From Roseiarcus sp963794655 (GTDB lineage Bacteria; Pseudomonadota; Alphaproteobacteria; Rhizobiales; Beijerinckiaceae), in the NCBI GenBank assembly GCA_963794655.1, contig CAWCEV010000007.1, positions 1 to 64,000 on the forward strand: 64,000 nt of DNA, read 5' to 3'. Of this stretch, positions 1-10,027 are shown in pieces. Each line of letters opens with the position of its first letter. The first letter of the stretch is position 1. Below the pieces are notes generated by a model that worked only from the letters and a program-made list of their open reading frames with translations, ran no database searches and was not told the DNA's origin. A program made the translations under genes and the position numbers.

Positions 1-312
1 CTTTTCTCTTTGCGGCCATCTTCCTCTCCTGTTGGCTAGAGTATCCGAACTTGCGCTGTCGTGCGAGACGGCGCGCCGCCTGACCGGCCGCCGGGCCGAT
101 CCGTCTTCGGGCTGCGAGTCCTGATGCGCCGTGCAGTCTTCCGCGCTCATCGATGGCGGGTTCAGGACCGCCTGAGCGGTCGTCGAGCCGTCGCGGCGCA
201 TGTCGGCATGGGATCGGCGGGGCGACGTCACAGGCATTCGAGCGTGGTCCAGGATCGCTCCGGCCACAGGCAAGATAACGTGCTTCCCGCTTTGGCGGCA
301 TCCGATCCGATC
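1..312. other. No recognisable gene
   Basis: No reading frame in this stretch resembles a protein I recognise. In related integrative elements a TraF-like peptidase or DUF2840 gene often precedes the relaxase, but I could not align either here. Confidence 0.4.
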
Positions 313-2054
313 ATGACCTCACGGGACGATGACTTTAATCCGCGCCCCGGGCCGCATCCATCACGGCAACCAGGGCGCCAAGCGATCGAAGAGCTTCGTC
401 GGCGAGGTGATGTGGGCCGCGAAGAAAGCGGGCCACCAAGGCCAAACGTTCAAGCGAAGCGGCGGCTCCGCCGGACGCTCGACCTTCGGCCGCGGACGGC
501 GGGCGGCGCTGTCCCTGGCCTCCCGATCGTCCGGCCGGCGCGTCGTCGTCATGGCCCGGATCGTGCGCCACCAAGGCGGCCGATTTCGATTCCGCACGGC
601 TCTCGAAGCATGTCGCCTACCTCAAGCGCGACGGAGTGACCCGCGACGGCACAGATGCCCGGATGTTCGACGCAGTCTCCGACGCCGCCGACACGAAGGC
701 TTTCGCCGAACGGTGCGATGGGGACCGGCATCATTTTCGTTTCACGGTCTCCCCGGAAGATGCCTGTCACATGGCGGACCTTCGGGCCTTCACGCGCGAG
801 CTCATGAAGGACGCAGAGCGCGACCTCGGAACGGGGCTCGACTGGGTCGCAGTGGAGCATTGGAACACCGACAACCCCCATATCCACGTGCTCGTCCGCG
901 GCCGCGCCGGCGACGGCCAGGACTTGGTCATAAGCCGTGACTACATCAGCAAGGGCTTTCGCGCCCGTGCAGCAGAACGGGTCACGCTAGAAATGGGGCC
1001 GCGCAGCGAGCAGGAAATCCGCGCGGGACTGGAGAACGAGGTCGGGGTGGAACGCTGGACCAGTCTCGACCGATCGCTCCGCGACATATCCGACGAGGGT
1101 GGCGGCGTCGCCGACCTACGCTCGGGCGGCGCCAGCGAAGATCCCGAACTACGCAGGTTGATGCTCGGCCGTGCCGCCAAGCTCGAACGCCTCGGTCTCG
1201 CCGAGCACGTCGGCCCGGCGCAGTGGACCCTCAAACCCGGCCTCGAGCCGGCCCTGCGCGACCTGGGCATCCGCGGCGACATCATCAAGACGATGCACCC
1301 GGCCATGAGCGGGGCAGGAAGCGAGCCCGACGTCGCCCGCTTCGCGCTTCACGGCGACCAGCCCGCAGAGCCCGTCCTGGGACGCCTGGTCGAGCGCGGC
1401 CTGCACGACGAGCTGAAGGGCACGACCTACGCCGTGATCGACGGCGTCGACGGGCGCACCCACCATCTTGTTTTCTCTGACGTGGAATTGACGGGTGACG
1501 CCAAGCCGGGGGCGATTGTCGAGTCGCGAGCCTACGATGACGCCTCAAACCGCGAGCGCCTATCGCTCGCCACTCGATCGGATCTCGCGATCGAAGCGCA
1601 AATCTCGGCGGCCGGCGCCACCTGGCTCGACCGGCAGCTCCTTGCCTCAGTAACGGCGGCTTCGGCGCCGAGGTCCGCGAGGCAACAGATCGTCGGATCG
1701 ATCATCTCGTCGAACAGAAGCTGGCTCGACGGCAAGGCCGTCGGATTATCTTCGCTCGAATCTGCTCAATACACTGCGCCAGCGCGAACTTGAAGCGGCC
1801 GCCGCCAACCTGTCAGCGGAAACCGGGCTGAGCCATCGCCCGTCCACTGAAGGCGAGCATGTCTCGCGGGTCTATCGCCGGCGTGTCACGCTCGCCTCGG
1901 GCAGGTTCGCCATGATCGATGATGGGATGAGGTTTCGACTTGTGCCAGGCGGCCGGCCTTGGAGCAGCAACACGGCCACTCGGTCACGGGTGTGATGGCT
2001 CCGGGCGGTAACGTTGATTGGAATTTCGGGCGCAAGCGGGGAATCGGAATCTGA
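313..2054 (+). pseudogene. Decayed VirD2/DUF3363-type relaxase
   Basis: This is the relaxase/mobilisation nuclease of an integrative conjugative element, the enzyme that nicks oriT and leads the strand into the recipient. Recognisable blocks in order are an N-terminal DDDFNPRPG segment (from 313), the basic SKSFVGEVM / GRSTFGRGR block, RVVVMARIVRHQG, AYLKRDGVTRDG, the histidine motif HWNTDNPHIHVLVRG (about 855-905), and a C-terminal EGEHVSRVYRRRVTLASGRFAMIDDG to GNVDWNFGRKRGIG end. They lie in different frames: switches occur near 345, 580, 1645, 1757 and 1990. The longest open piece (636-1793) is only the middle of the protein. It therefore cannot make a full-length enzyme and marks the remains of a mobile island. 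Identification is from remembered family motifs; the breaks are seen directly. Confidence 0.85.
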
Positions 2055-2319
2055 TTGACCTCGGGGGTGGGATTGGGGCGGGGTGTGGGCATTCCTGACG
2101 AGACCTGTCCGGAAGATGTCCGCCCTGAGCGAACGTTGATCGATGCGCCGACGGAACATCGCGAAGGTTGGATTGCGATCACCCAGAGGCGCCGCTCGGG
2201 ACGGGGGAGCGCACAAACAGAGGTCATTCGCCGACCGCTTGCGCGACCGCGAGGCTTCTGACGGCCGGACTGCTCAGCCGTACCCCGTCCGCATCTTGCC
2301 GCCGAAGAGCCAGTAGACG
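2055..2319. other. Spacer between relaxase remnant and IS110
   Basis: No gene or RNA recognised. It separates the relaxase stop from the left non-coding end of the IS110 copy. Confidence 0.4.
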
Positions 2320-2493
2320 CCAATGGGGCAGGCGCCGGGAGCGCGAAAGTGTGGGTAGGCCGATGTATTCGATGAGCTGAGAGCTCGAGTTAGTAGCTGG
2401 CCGCCTCTGCGACTTGCCCGGTTGCACCGCGAGCGCGAATCCGTAGGTGTCGAGTTGCCCACCGCTCCCGCAAAAATGGAACGGAGGCGCGAG
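2320..2493 (+). ncRNA. IS110 non-coding end, candidate bridge RNA (copy A)
   Basis: About 170 nt directly upstream of the IS110 transposase start are clearly similar to the matching stretch upstream of the IS110 gene that starts at 38942 on the other strand. Shared blocks include GGCGCCGGGAGC, GCTGAGAGC, TGGCCGCC, GCGACTT and GAGCGCG. IS110-group elements encode their bridge (guide) RNA in this left non-coding end, so the conservation and length fit. This copy's transposase is broken, so the RNA is probably relict. Boundaries are approximate. Confidence 0.5.
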
Positions 2494-3715
2494 ATGAGAA
2501 GAGTGATCGGCATTGACCTCCATCGAACCTTGGCGAGGTGGTGATCTGGGAGGAAGGTCGGCTGCGGACCCTGGGCCGGGTCGACGTGACGCGGACGGCC
2601 ATCGAAGGGCTTGGCGGCAGGTTACTTTCTACCGACGAGGTTGTGATCGAGGCGACCGGGAATTGCATGGCGGTCGCTTGCGTTCTGTCGCCTTTTGTGA
2701 AGCGGGTGGTTATCGCCAATCCGCTCCAGGTGAAGGCGATCGCGCATGCGCTGGTGAAGACGGACAAGGTCGACGCGGGAACGCTGGCGAGCTTGTTCGC
2801 CGCCGGCTATCTGCCGGAGATCTGGGCCCCAGATGCGCAGACAGAGCGGAAGCGTAGGCTGGCCGCGCGCCGCTATCAGATTGTCCGGCATCGAACGCGG
2901 ACCAAGAACGAAGTGCATGCAATCCTGCACGCCCACCTTATCTCGAAATGCCCTCATGCCGACCTCAATCAACGCGGGCGGCTATGGCTCGGGCGCCAGG
3001 ACTTGCCGGACGACGAACGCGAGGCATCGACCGGCATCTGCGCGAGCTCGACCGGCCGCGCGGGGATCTCGCCATCCTCGATCGGGAGATCGCCGAGGCT
3101 GCACTCGACCACGGCGCGGTGAAGCGGCCGATGACCATCACCGGGGTCAAGCTGACGGTCGCAGCCAGCCTCATGGCGGCGACGGCGACATCCACCGGTT
3201 CATTCATCTGGGAAAACTCATGGGCTGAACCCGCGTGTCCGCCAGTCGGGCCTGGGTCCGGCCCATCATGGCCGCATCAGCAAGATTGGACGCAGCCACG
3301 CGCGCGCGATGCTGGTCGAGGCGGCCTGGGCGGCTGCCAAGGCGCCCGGCCCGCTGCATGCCTTTTTCGTGCGCATCCGGGCTAGCGGGGCCATCAGATC
3401 GCAGCCGTAGCCGTCGCTCGCAAGCTTGCGGTTGCCTGCTGGCATGTGCTGACGAAGAAACGGGACTACATGTGGCCGCGGCCGGCGATTGTCGCCAACA
3501 AGATGCGCGCTCTGGAACTACAGGCGGGACTTACGCAGAAGAAAGGTAATCAGCGCGGACCCGCCTATGCCTATAACGTCAAGGCGCTGCACGACCAGGA
3601 ACTGACGCTGGCACAGCAGGCCGAGCGCAACTACGCACGCTTCGTCGATCGTTGGAAGACGCGGCCGCCAAGAGGTGAGGCGCGCGAGCGCCTCAATCCG
3701 GCAAGGAACGAATAG
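2494..3715 (+). pseudogene. IS110-family transposase, copy A (frameshifted)
   Basis: DEDD-type recombinase of an IS110-group element. The ATG at 2494 begins MRRVIGIDLHRT and the frame stops after about 17 residues. The next frame (from 2538) carries the RuvC-like half through VVIEATGN, VIANPLQVKAIAHALVKTDKVDA and IWAPD. Further frame changes follow near 3040 and 3200, and the C-terminal segment ending in YARFVDRWKTRPPRGEA closes at 3715. The intact relative in this window is the minus-strand gene starting at 38942. The total length (1222 nt) is not a multiple of three. Non-functional remnant. Confidence 0.85.
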
Positions 3716-3799
3716 GACGCCTGGCGCCGCTTGCAGCCGGCGCGCCGCGCTTCGTCACGAGGTGGCTCGCGCGCATCATAAAAAAGACCCCAGTGCAGG

Positions 3800-4137
3800 T
3801 TCTGCTTGTCGATCTCCTCCGTCGAATGAATCTTCGACCAGCGCTCGGCGGGAAACCAATGCAGGCGAGCACGTCGTCCTCGATCTTGTCCATGAAGGCG
3901 GCGAGCTTGGAGAGCGTCGGCCTGAGCTGATCGGCGCCCCTTCGCCATTAGGCCTTGGCGGCCCCGGCACTGTTTTGGGCGAAGGCGGTCGCCGTGAAAG
4001 CAGAGACAGCGCGGCGGCTGCTCTTGCCAGCGTGGGCGAGCGCGTTGCGCATGGTATGGACCCGCCAGCGCTGCCTGGTCGCGTTCATCAGCTTGGCGAC
4101 GGCGGCCTTGATGCCCTGGTGGGCATCCGAGCTATTG
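3800..4137 (-). pseudogene. IS256-family (mutator-like) transposase fragment
   Basis: On the minus strand one reads SSDAHQGIKAAVAKLMNATR, RVHTMRNALAHAGKSS, ADQLRPTLSKLAAFMDKIED and a final AERWSKIHST. These are the central to C-terminal blocks of IS256-type transposases, in which the catalytic Asp-Asp-Glu region is followed by a KLHSTN-like motif. A stop interrupts the piece near 3948. Both ends are missing: homology begins abruptly beside the cyclase gene stop at 4138 and is lost after KIHST. Probable insertion and deletion scar at the 3' end of the neighbouring hydrolase. Confidence 0.7.
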
Positions 4138-4908
4138 TTAGAGAATGGCCACGACGCGCGCCCAGCCGGCAGATCCCCTTTCGATCTTGGTTGGGAAACA
4201 AGAGATCGTGAAGCCGTCGGAAGGTAGAGTTTCGAGATTGTGCAGCTTCTCGATATGGCAATAGCCGATGTGACGGCCGGCCTTGTGGCCTTCCCAGATC
4301 AGCGAGGCGTCGTGGCTCGCGGCATATTTCTTCGCGGTATGGATAAAGGGCGCATCCCAGCTCCAGCCGTCGATTCCCGTCACGCGCACGCCGTGGCTTA
4401 GCAAATAGAGAGTCGCCTCCGCGCCCATGCCACAGCCGGAAGGCACATAATCGGGGCGCCCGTACTTCACCCCTGCGCTCGTGTTGACGACCACGATTTC
4501 GAGTGGTTTCAATTGATGGCCGATGCGCTTGAGCTCGGCCTCGACGTCTGCAGCTGCCACGACATAGCCGTCCTCAAAATGACGGAAGTCGAGCTTGACG
4601 CCGGGCTGCAGGCACCAGTCGAGCGGAATTTCGTCGATGGTGGCGGCGCGCTCGCCGTCGTTCATCGTCGGATGGTAGTGCCACGGCGCATCGATATGGG
4701 TGCCGTTATGAGTGGATAGCTGCACCGTTTCGACCGCCCATCCCTTTCCGTCCGGAAGGTCCTCCTTCTTAAGGCCGGGGAAGAACTTCAAAATGTCGCC
4801 CACGCTCTGATCGTGGTCGATATATTCGATCGCAGGCCCATGTCCTGGCGGGTCGGCGTGGACGGTGTTCTGAAGCGGCACGGACAAGTCTATCAGACGA
4901 CGGGCCAT
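4138..4908 (-). CDS. Cyclase-family (kynurenine-formamidase-like) metal hydrolase
   Basis: About 256 residues. Members of this family (PF04199) are metal-dependent amidohydrolases such as kynurenine formamidase and isatin hydrolase. The hallmark metal-binding motif HNGTHIDAPWH is present near residues 72-82, followed by the conserved SGCGMGAEATLYLLSHG and a GIDGWSWDAPF block. ATG at 4908 is preferred because GAGAGAAA lies just upstream and the family motif LIDLSVPL follows directly; a longer open frame to 5058 covers an unrelated remnant. The C-terminus ends ARVVAIL exactly where the IS256 fragment begins, so one or a few final residues may have been lost. The true substrate is unknown. A fumarylacetoacetate-hydrolase tail just upstream suggests a former aromatic-catabolism operon. 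Confidence 0.85.
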   Translation of the reverse strand: MARRLIDLSVPLQNTVHADPPGHGPAIEYIDHDQSVGDILKFFPGLKKEDLPDGKGWAVETVQLSTHNGTHIDAPWHYHPTMNDGERAATIDEIPLDWCLQPGVKLDFRHFEDGYVVAAADVEAELKRIGHQLKPLEIVVVNTSAGVKYGRPDYVPSGCGMGAEATLYLLSHGVRVTGIDGWSWDAPFIHTAKKYAASHDASLIWEGHKAGRHIGYCHIEKLHNLETLPSDGFTISCFPTKIERGSAGWARVVAIL

Positions 4909-4943
4909 CGTTTTTCTCTCTTTCGCGAACTGTTCGCGGAGGC

Positions 4944-5018
4944 TTAGTTCTGCGCGACGACCGTATTGCGCAGAACGCCAATCCGGTCGGCATGCAGCGC
5001 GATCTCGTCGCCGCTTTC
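4944..5018 (-). pseudogene. Fumarylacetoacetate hydrolase-family C-terminal tail
   Basis: A short minus-strand frame reads ESGDEIALHADRIGVLRNT and stops at 4944-4946. This matches the usual last strand of FAH-family hydrolases (GD-I---I-GIG-L-N). Everything upstream is unrelated, so only the 3' tip of the gene survives, 36 nt before the cyclase-family start codon. The assignment rests on about 24 residues. Confidence 0.45.
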
Positions 5019-5129
5019 CTAAGGTGCCAGGTCCTCCGAGGGAGCGTTCCGCTTTCACTGCTCGGCGGCGCTATGAGACACGCCGCAAGGTTACTAGCGA
5101 AGCGGGAGGGAAGCGAATTTGCCATGCTG

Positions 5130-5400
5130 ACAATCACCGCGCCAGTATCGCCAAACCTTATGGCGTGCGCGCGCATCTTCAGCAGCATCGCGGCGCTGCC
5201 AACGTCGCCATTCAACGCTCCGGTGACATATCGTTTGCTCGCCAATTCCAACCTTGACGTCATTCTGGTCCCCCCTTCTCGCTATATTGCGCATTGGCCA
5301 GGAAGCTTTGCACGATGTCCCCGATTTCAGCTTTGCGACGCCTGGGTCGGCCTCGCGGCGCCGGGGGCAACGCGATCGAGAATCTCGGCAATGACGCTGG
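5130..5400 (-). pseudogene. DUF5681-like protein remnant
   Basis: The minus strand reads PRGRPRRRKAEIGDIVQSFL, then, one frame shifted after a stop near 5265, TSRLELASKRYVTGALNGDV and SAAMLLKMRAHAIRFGDTG. This resembles the GRP-plus-basic N-terminus and GD-x-A-x-x-LL core of DUF5681 proteins, which are common in alphaproteobacterial prophages and mobile islands. The frame break and the lack of a clean start or end make it a relic. Confidence 0.4.
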
Positions 5401-6108
5401 GCATTCGCGGCGGCCGGTGGCGGCCCATTTCAGCGTGTCGCCTCGTTTGTGATCAATTTGATGATGTCTTTTCGCAAGCGCGGCGCGATTGCGCCCAAGG
5501 CGCTCAGCGGCTGGCGACACAGCAAGCTCGACCGCATCGCGTCTCTTGCGCCGCGTGGCGGAGACTTCCTGGTGGACCTGAGGGAATTCAAGCCGCCATC
5601 CCTCTTGTGCCGCACGTCTGCAATTTGATCCACCCACGACCAACGTGACTGCGGCGTTGCGTCATCACGATCGTGTCGCGATTTCTCATCCGGTGTGGCC
5701 GAAAAAGGCCACGATAGTACCCATTGAATAAAATTTACATGCGAGGGTACAGCGCGGCCGACGTCCGAATCGTAAAGTGGAGCAAGAAAGTTAGTCCACA
5801 AATGACACTGTGAAATGGTCTCGAGACACGAAGCGGCTCGCCCGATGTTAGGCTAATCACACGTGGCTCGCCCTCGTAGTGTCGCGTCGCACGTAGTCCG
5901 ATTTACGCGCTTCCCTGTCCCGCTGCCGCCTGATCGCTCGCGCAACCTTGCATTCGGGCCGGGCCAGAACGCTCATCTCTGGTCGCAATGAACGCGACCA
6001 AGATCCTCTAGGCCAGGTGCTCCTCGTAGGCTTCGTTGAGCTCGCCTTCGTCTGGGGAGCCACGAGTGCGTTGCGTGGCGCCTTGCTTTCCTGACACCAG
6101 CAGAAGGG
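5401..6108. other. Long region without a recognisable gene
   Basis: Only short, low-similarity frames are present on either strand and none matches a family I know. It ends at a 40-nt fragment of an IS1182-like terminus, so it is probably debris between insertions. Confidence 0.4.
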
Positions 6109-6149
6109 AATCAGCGACTGGCGACCCCGATCAAGCGGAGTTTTTCAAC
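6109..6149 (+). repeat. Solo terminus of the IS1182-like element
   Basis: Forty nucleotides ending AGCGGAGTTTTTCAACA are nearly identical to the right end of the complete IS1182-like element at 17131-17171. No transposase is attached here, so it is an orphan end left by deletion or recombination. Confidence 0.65.
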
Positions 6150-6222
6150 ATCGGGTAATGGGCGGGAGCTCTTCCACACAGGCCGATAGAATCGGCGGCG
6201 ATTCGGAAGAGGAGACCGTTCA

Positions 6223-7242
6223 ATGGACTATTTTGCTGGCCTCGACATCTCGATGGACGAAACCCATGTCTGCGTTTTCGACTGCGAAGGCGAGGTGGTT
6301 CACGAAAGCAAGTCCGCGTCGACGGCGGAGGCGATCGCCGGCGAATTGGCGAAAGCGCCAAGCTATCGTCGGATCGTATTTGAGACCGGACGCATGGCGC
6401 CGATCCTGTTCCATGGTTTGAGCGAACTCGGCCTTCCTGTGGTCTGCGTCGAAAGCCGGCAGGCCTACCAGGCGCTCAAGTCTCTGGCGACCCACAAGAC
6501 CGATCGCAATGACGCGCGAGGGCTAGCGCACTTGGCCCGCACCGGGTTCTTCAAGCCCGTGCACGTGAAGTCTTTGTCGGCCCACGCCGTCCGAACGCTG
6601 ATCATCGCGCTCAAGAAACTGGTCGGCCAGCGGGTGACCCTGGAAAATCAGTATCCGAGGTTTGGCGGTCGTGTTCGGGATCCGGCTGCCTCGCGCTCTC
6701 ACTGCCGCCTTCATCGATCAGGCTCTCAAAGCCAGCGAGGGGGTCGCCGGTCTCTCCGGCGCCATGCGCGGACTGATTGCTGCGCGCACCGCGGTGATGA
6801 GCGCAGTTGCGGCGATCGACGCCGACATCAGGCGCATGACGACGGCGTCGGAAGCCTGCCGAAGGCTCGTGGCGATTCCGGGCCTTGGCCAACTGACTGC
6901 CCTCGCCTTTGTCGCTGCAATCGACGATCCCTCGCGCATCCGCCGATCACGAGACGTCGGCGCTTATCTGGGCCTCGTTCCAAAACGACGCCAGTCTGGG
7001 GAAGTGGACTATGTCGGCGGCATCTCAAAATGCGGAGACCGGCGGGTGCGGACCCTGCTGTATGACGCTACCAACGTCATGCCGACCCGCTACAAGGGCC
7101 AGCTCAAGCTCAAGGACTGGGCCTTCGCCATCGCCAGGCGATCGACCATACGCAAGGCGCGCGCCGCCTCGCCATCATCATGCACGCCATGCTGCGGGAC
7201 GGAACGGCGTTCATCTCGGCATACGCCTACCGACTACTGAGA
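6223..7242 (+). pseudogene. IS110-family transposase, copy B (frameshifted)
   Basis: The ATG at 6223 opens MDYFAGLDISMDETHVCVFD, the first Asp-containing strand of the DEDD domain, and continues through KTDRNDARGLAHLARTGFFK to VTLENQ. A frame change near 6655 leads to the second half (LPRALTAAFIDQALKASEGV ... RRLVAIPGLGQLTALAFVAA, DVGAYLGLVPKRRQSGEVDY). A second break occurs around 7150, where the HAMLRDGT tail continues in another frame. The same family occurs as a fragment at 46590-47298. It is a different IS110 subgroup from copies A and C. Non-functional. Confidence 0.85.
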
Positions 7243-7518
7243 CAGGAGACCGCATCGAGCTCCCGCAAGGAGCGACGCCCGAGGGAGGGAACAGACGACG
7301 GCGTGGATTTTGTAGCCAACGGCATCACCGGCCGACTGCGTTTTCAACCTTGCCGGCCTGTCCCAGCTTACCCCATCAAGCGCGAGCGAGCGCGCAGAGA
7401 ACGCAGGCATCCCAGGCGTCGATAATCGGAAGAGCCTCGCCCCACTGACCCATTAGAGAACACAATCCACCGTAGGCGGACGTTGCCGCAAAAAAAAACT
7501 GCCGCCAGCACTTGCCGC

Positions 7519-8213
7519 TCAGTCCGCCAAGATTGCCCGCAATGCATCAGGCTCGACGACACAGATCCGGCCATAGGCGAGCTTCACCTGCCGCGCCGAA
7601 ACGAGTTTGCGAAGGATCGCGTTGGCGGTGGTCCGCGCGAATTGGCCATCGTTGCGAGGTCCGACTGACTGGCCTCCACCTCAATCGTCTGACCGCCCTC
7701 AGGCGATTGTGTCCGAGCGTCGGCGAGCCGGAGTAGGACCGCGACCAGCCGTTTGACATGGTCGCGGATCATGAGGTCGGCGACGGCCGAAACCGCTGTG
7801 CGTTCATGCTCAAAGGCCAGGAGGGCGAACCAGCGCCAGAACGCAGGCTCCTGTTTCAGGAGCTCACGAAGGCTCGCGAGCGGCACATGCAGGAGTTCCG
7901 TCTGTTTGGCTGCGTTGAGGCCAATCATTCGAGGCCCGTCGGTGATGATCGGGCCTTCGCCCAGCCACGAGCCCGGCCGGAAATAATGGGTGATGAAAGG
8001 TCCGAGTTCTCCCGTAGCGGCGGCAAGGCGGACGCCGCCCGAAATCATCCCGTAGATGCCGCCCGGCGGCGCGCCGACCATATAAATCGTCTCGCCTGGC
8101 GAAAAGCTCTGCAGCGAGGATCGGTCGAGAATCGCTTTTCGAAAGGCTGGCGGCGTCTGACTGAGCCACCCCTCTCGCGCGGCAATGTCCCGCGCTATCC
8201 TAATTCCGACCAC
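7519..8213 (-). pseudogene. Crp/Fnr-family regulator, frameshifted in the HTH
   Basis: Cyclic-nucleotide-binding fold regulator. The sensor domain is clear (FSPGETIYMVGAPPGGIYGM, PGSWLGEGPII), followed by the dimer helix and the start of the winged helix (EASQSDLATMAN). At about 7640-7655 the frame breaks. The rest of the HTH (TTANAILRKLVSARQVKLAY to the stop at 7519) continues in another frame, giving a total of 695 nt, not a multiple of three. As written, the product would end in an unrelated tail and lack the recognition helix. It is divergently placed 86 nt from the sulfatase at 8300, so it probably once controlled that gene. A sequencing error cannot be excluded. Confidence 0.75.
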
Positions 8214-8299
8214 ATTTCCCTCTCGCTTTGTCCGCAGACGGACAATTCTACGTTCAGACTATGCTAGGCAAGCCGCCTAATCACGGGAGCTGCGCGGCA

Positions 8300-9907
8300 A
8301 TGAACGGTCAAAATGAGAATCAGCGCGGCGTCAGCCGCCGCGAAATGTTGATGCGGGGCGGTTCTGCAGTCGCTGCTGCGGGCATTGCTCCTTCGATCGC
8401 CGCAGCCGCTCAGATCGTGTCCTCTCCAGCGGCGAGCGCGAAGGGGCCGAACATCCTCTTCATCATGGGAGATGATGTCGGCATTTGGAACATCAGCGCC
8501 TATCATCGCGGCATGATGGGGGGAAGGACGCCGAACATCGACCGAATCGCCAAGGAAGGCCTGCTCTTCGTCGATCATTATGGACAGGCGTCATGCACGG
8601 CCGGTCGCGCGGCCTTCATCCTTGGGCAATACCCCATCCGCTCAGGCCTCAGCACCGTCGGACTTCCCGGAGCACCGGAGGGCATCTCGACCAAAGACCC
8701 GACGATCGCAAATCTGCTCAAGCCGCTCGGATACGCGACCGGACAATTCGGCAAGAACCACCTCGGCGACCGCGACGAGCATCTGCCGACCAATCACGGC
8801 TTCGACGAATTTTTCGGCATCCTCTACCACCTGAACGCCGGCGAATATCCTGAGGAATATGATTTCCCCAAAGATCCGGCGACGGTCGAGAAATTCCATC
8901 TCGGTCAGCGCGGCGTCATCCATTCATGGGCGCAGCCTGACGGGACCCAGAAGATCGTAGACACCGGGCCCTTCGGGCAGGAACGGCAGCGCACGCTGGA
9001 CGAAGAGTTCCTGGTCGAATCCAAACGCTTCATTACTGACGCGGTCGAAGCGGACCGGCCCTTCTTTGTGTGGTACAACACCACCCGAATGCACTATCGC
9101 ACCAATCTCTCCAAGAAATACGAGGGACGCACGGGTTACGGCGTTTATGCCGACGGAATGGCGGAACTCGACGACAACGTCGGCGAACTTCTCAAGCTGC
9201 TCGACGACCTGCGCGTCGCGGACAACACGATCGTGCTGTTCACCACAGACAATGGAGCGGCCGTCAACTCATGGCCGGATGGCGGCAACACGCCCTTTGC
9301 CGGAGAGAAAGGCGCTGGCGCGAAGGAGGGCGCCTTTCGCGTGCCGATGGTTATCCGCTGGCCGGAAAAGATTCCAGCGGGCACGACGACTGGCGAGTTC
9401 ATGACGATGGAGGACTGGCTGCCAACGCTCATGGCGGCCGTTGGCCAGCCGGACGTCAAAGAGAAGCTTCTCGGCGACTACAAGGCGGGCGACAACGCCT
9501 ATCAGCGCATCCATCTCGACGGCTACGATCAGACCGATCTTCTCACTGGCAAGGGTTCATCAGCGCGCAAGGAGTTCTATTACTTCACCGAAACGAAGCT
9601 GCACGGGGTGCGCTATGGCGACTGGAAGTTTCTTTTTGTGAAACAGGACAAATGGTTCAACGGGGTGCAGCAGAATATGGTGTCGCCGCTGCTGACGAAC
9701 GTCAAACTCGATCCATTCGAACGTTTCGAAGAAGCGCGCGGCTACGACGAATGGCAAGAGAATCGGGCTTGGACCTATCATCCCGCCTTCAATCAGGTCG
9801 GCTTATTGATCCAGTCGCTCAAAGAATATCCACCCCGCAACAAAAGCGTAGACTTCAATCTCGACGAAGCGATGCGAGCGCTCACCCCCACGTCGTCGGA
9901 TCGATAG
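8300..9907 (+). CDS. Tat-exported arylsulfatase
   Basis: Alkaline-phosphatase-superfamily sulfatase of about 535 residues that hydrolyses sulfate esters in the periplasm. An N-terminal SRREMLMRGGSAVAAAG segment is a twin-arginine signal. The metal site begins at NILFIMGDDVG. The sulfatase signature is SCTAGRAAF with Cys about residue 99, matching the C-x-A-x-R motif that is converted to formylglycine. GKNHLGD and FTTDNGA complete the core. ATG at 8300 is chosen because it leaves the Tat motif about 11 residues from the start; the frame also opens at a TTG at 8228. The divergent Crp/Fnr gene is broken. It is not closely similar to the second sulfatase at 10419-12929. Confidence 0.9.
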   Translation: MNGQNENQRGVSRREMLMRGGSAVAAAGIAPSIAAAAQIVSSPAASAKGPNILFIMGDDVGIWNISAYHRGMMGGRTPNIDRIAKEGLLFVDHYGQASCTAGRAAFILGQYPIRSGLSTVGLPGAPEGISTKDPTIANLLKPLGYATGQFGKNHLGDRDEHLPTNHGFDEFFGILYHLNAGEYPEEYDFPKDPATVEKFHLGQRGVIHSWAQPDGTQKIVDTGPFGQERQRTLDEEFLVESKRFITDAVEADRPFFVWYNTTRMHYRTNLSKKYEGRTGYGVYADGMAELDDNVGELLKLLDDLRVADNTIVLFTTDNGAAVNSWPDGGNTPFAGEKGAGAKEGAFRVPMVIRWPEKIPAGTTTGEFMTMEDWLPTLMAAVGQPDVKEKLLGDYKAGDNAYQRIHLDGYDQTDLLTGKGSSARKEFYYFTETKLHGVRYGDWKFLFVKQDKWFNGVQQNMVSPLLTNVKLDPFERFEEARGYDEWQENRAWTYHPAFNQVGLLIQSLKEYPPRNKSVDFNLDEAMRALTPTSSDR

Positions 9908-9966
9908 ACAGCCTGCGCCACTGTGTCTGTTCGCCATGCCATAGGCGAACGGCCGGCGCGAAGGAG

Positions 9967-9999
9967 ACGGCTGGAATCGACGTAAAGTAGCCATTTGCC
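9967..9999 (+). repeat. Dispersed intergenic repeat, box B only
   Basis: CTGGAATCGACGTAAAGTAG followed by CCATTTG matches box B of the repeat family also seen near 17175, 23590 and 25890. It lies between the first sulfatase and the small membrane protein gene. Confidence 0.6.
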
Positions 10000-10027
10000 G
10001 TCATCGGTCGGGCGGTCGAAGCAACAG

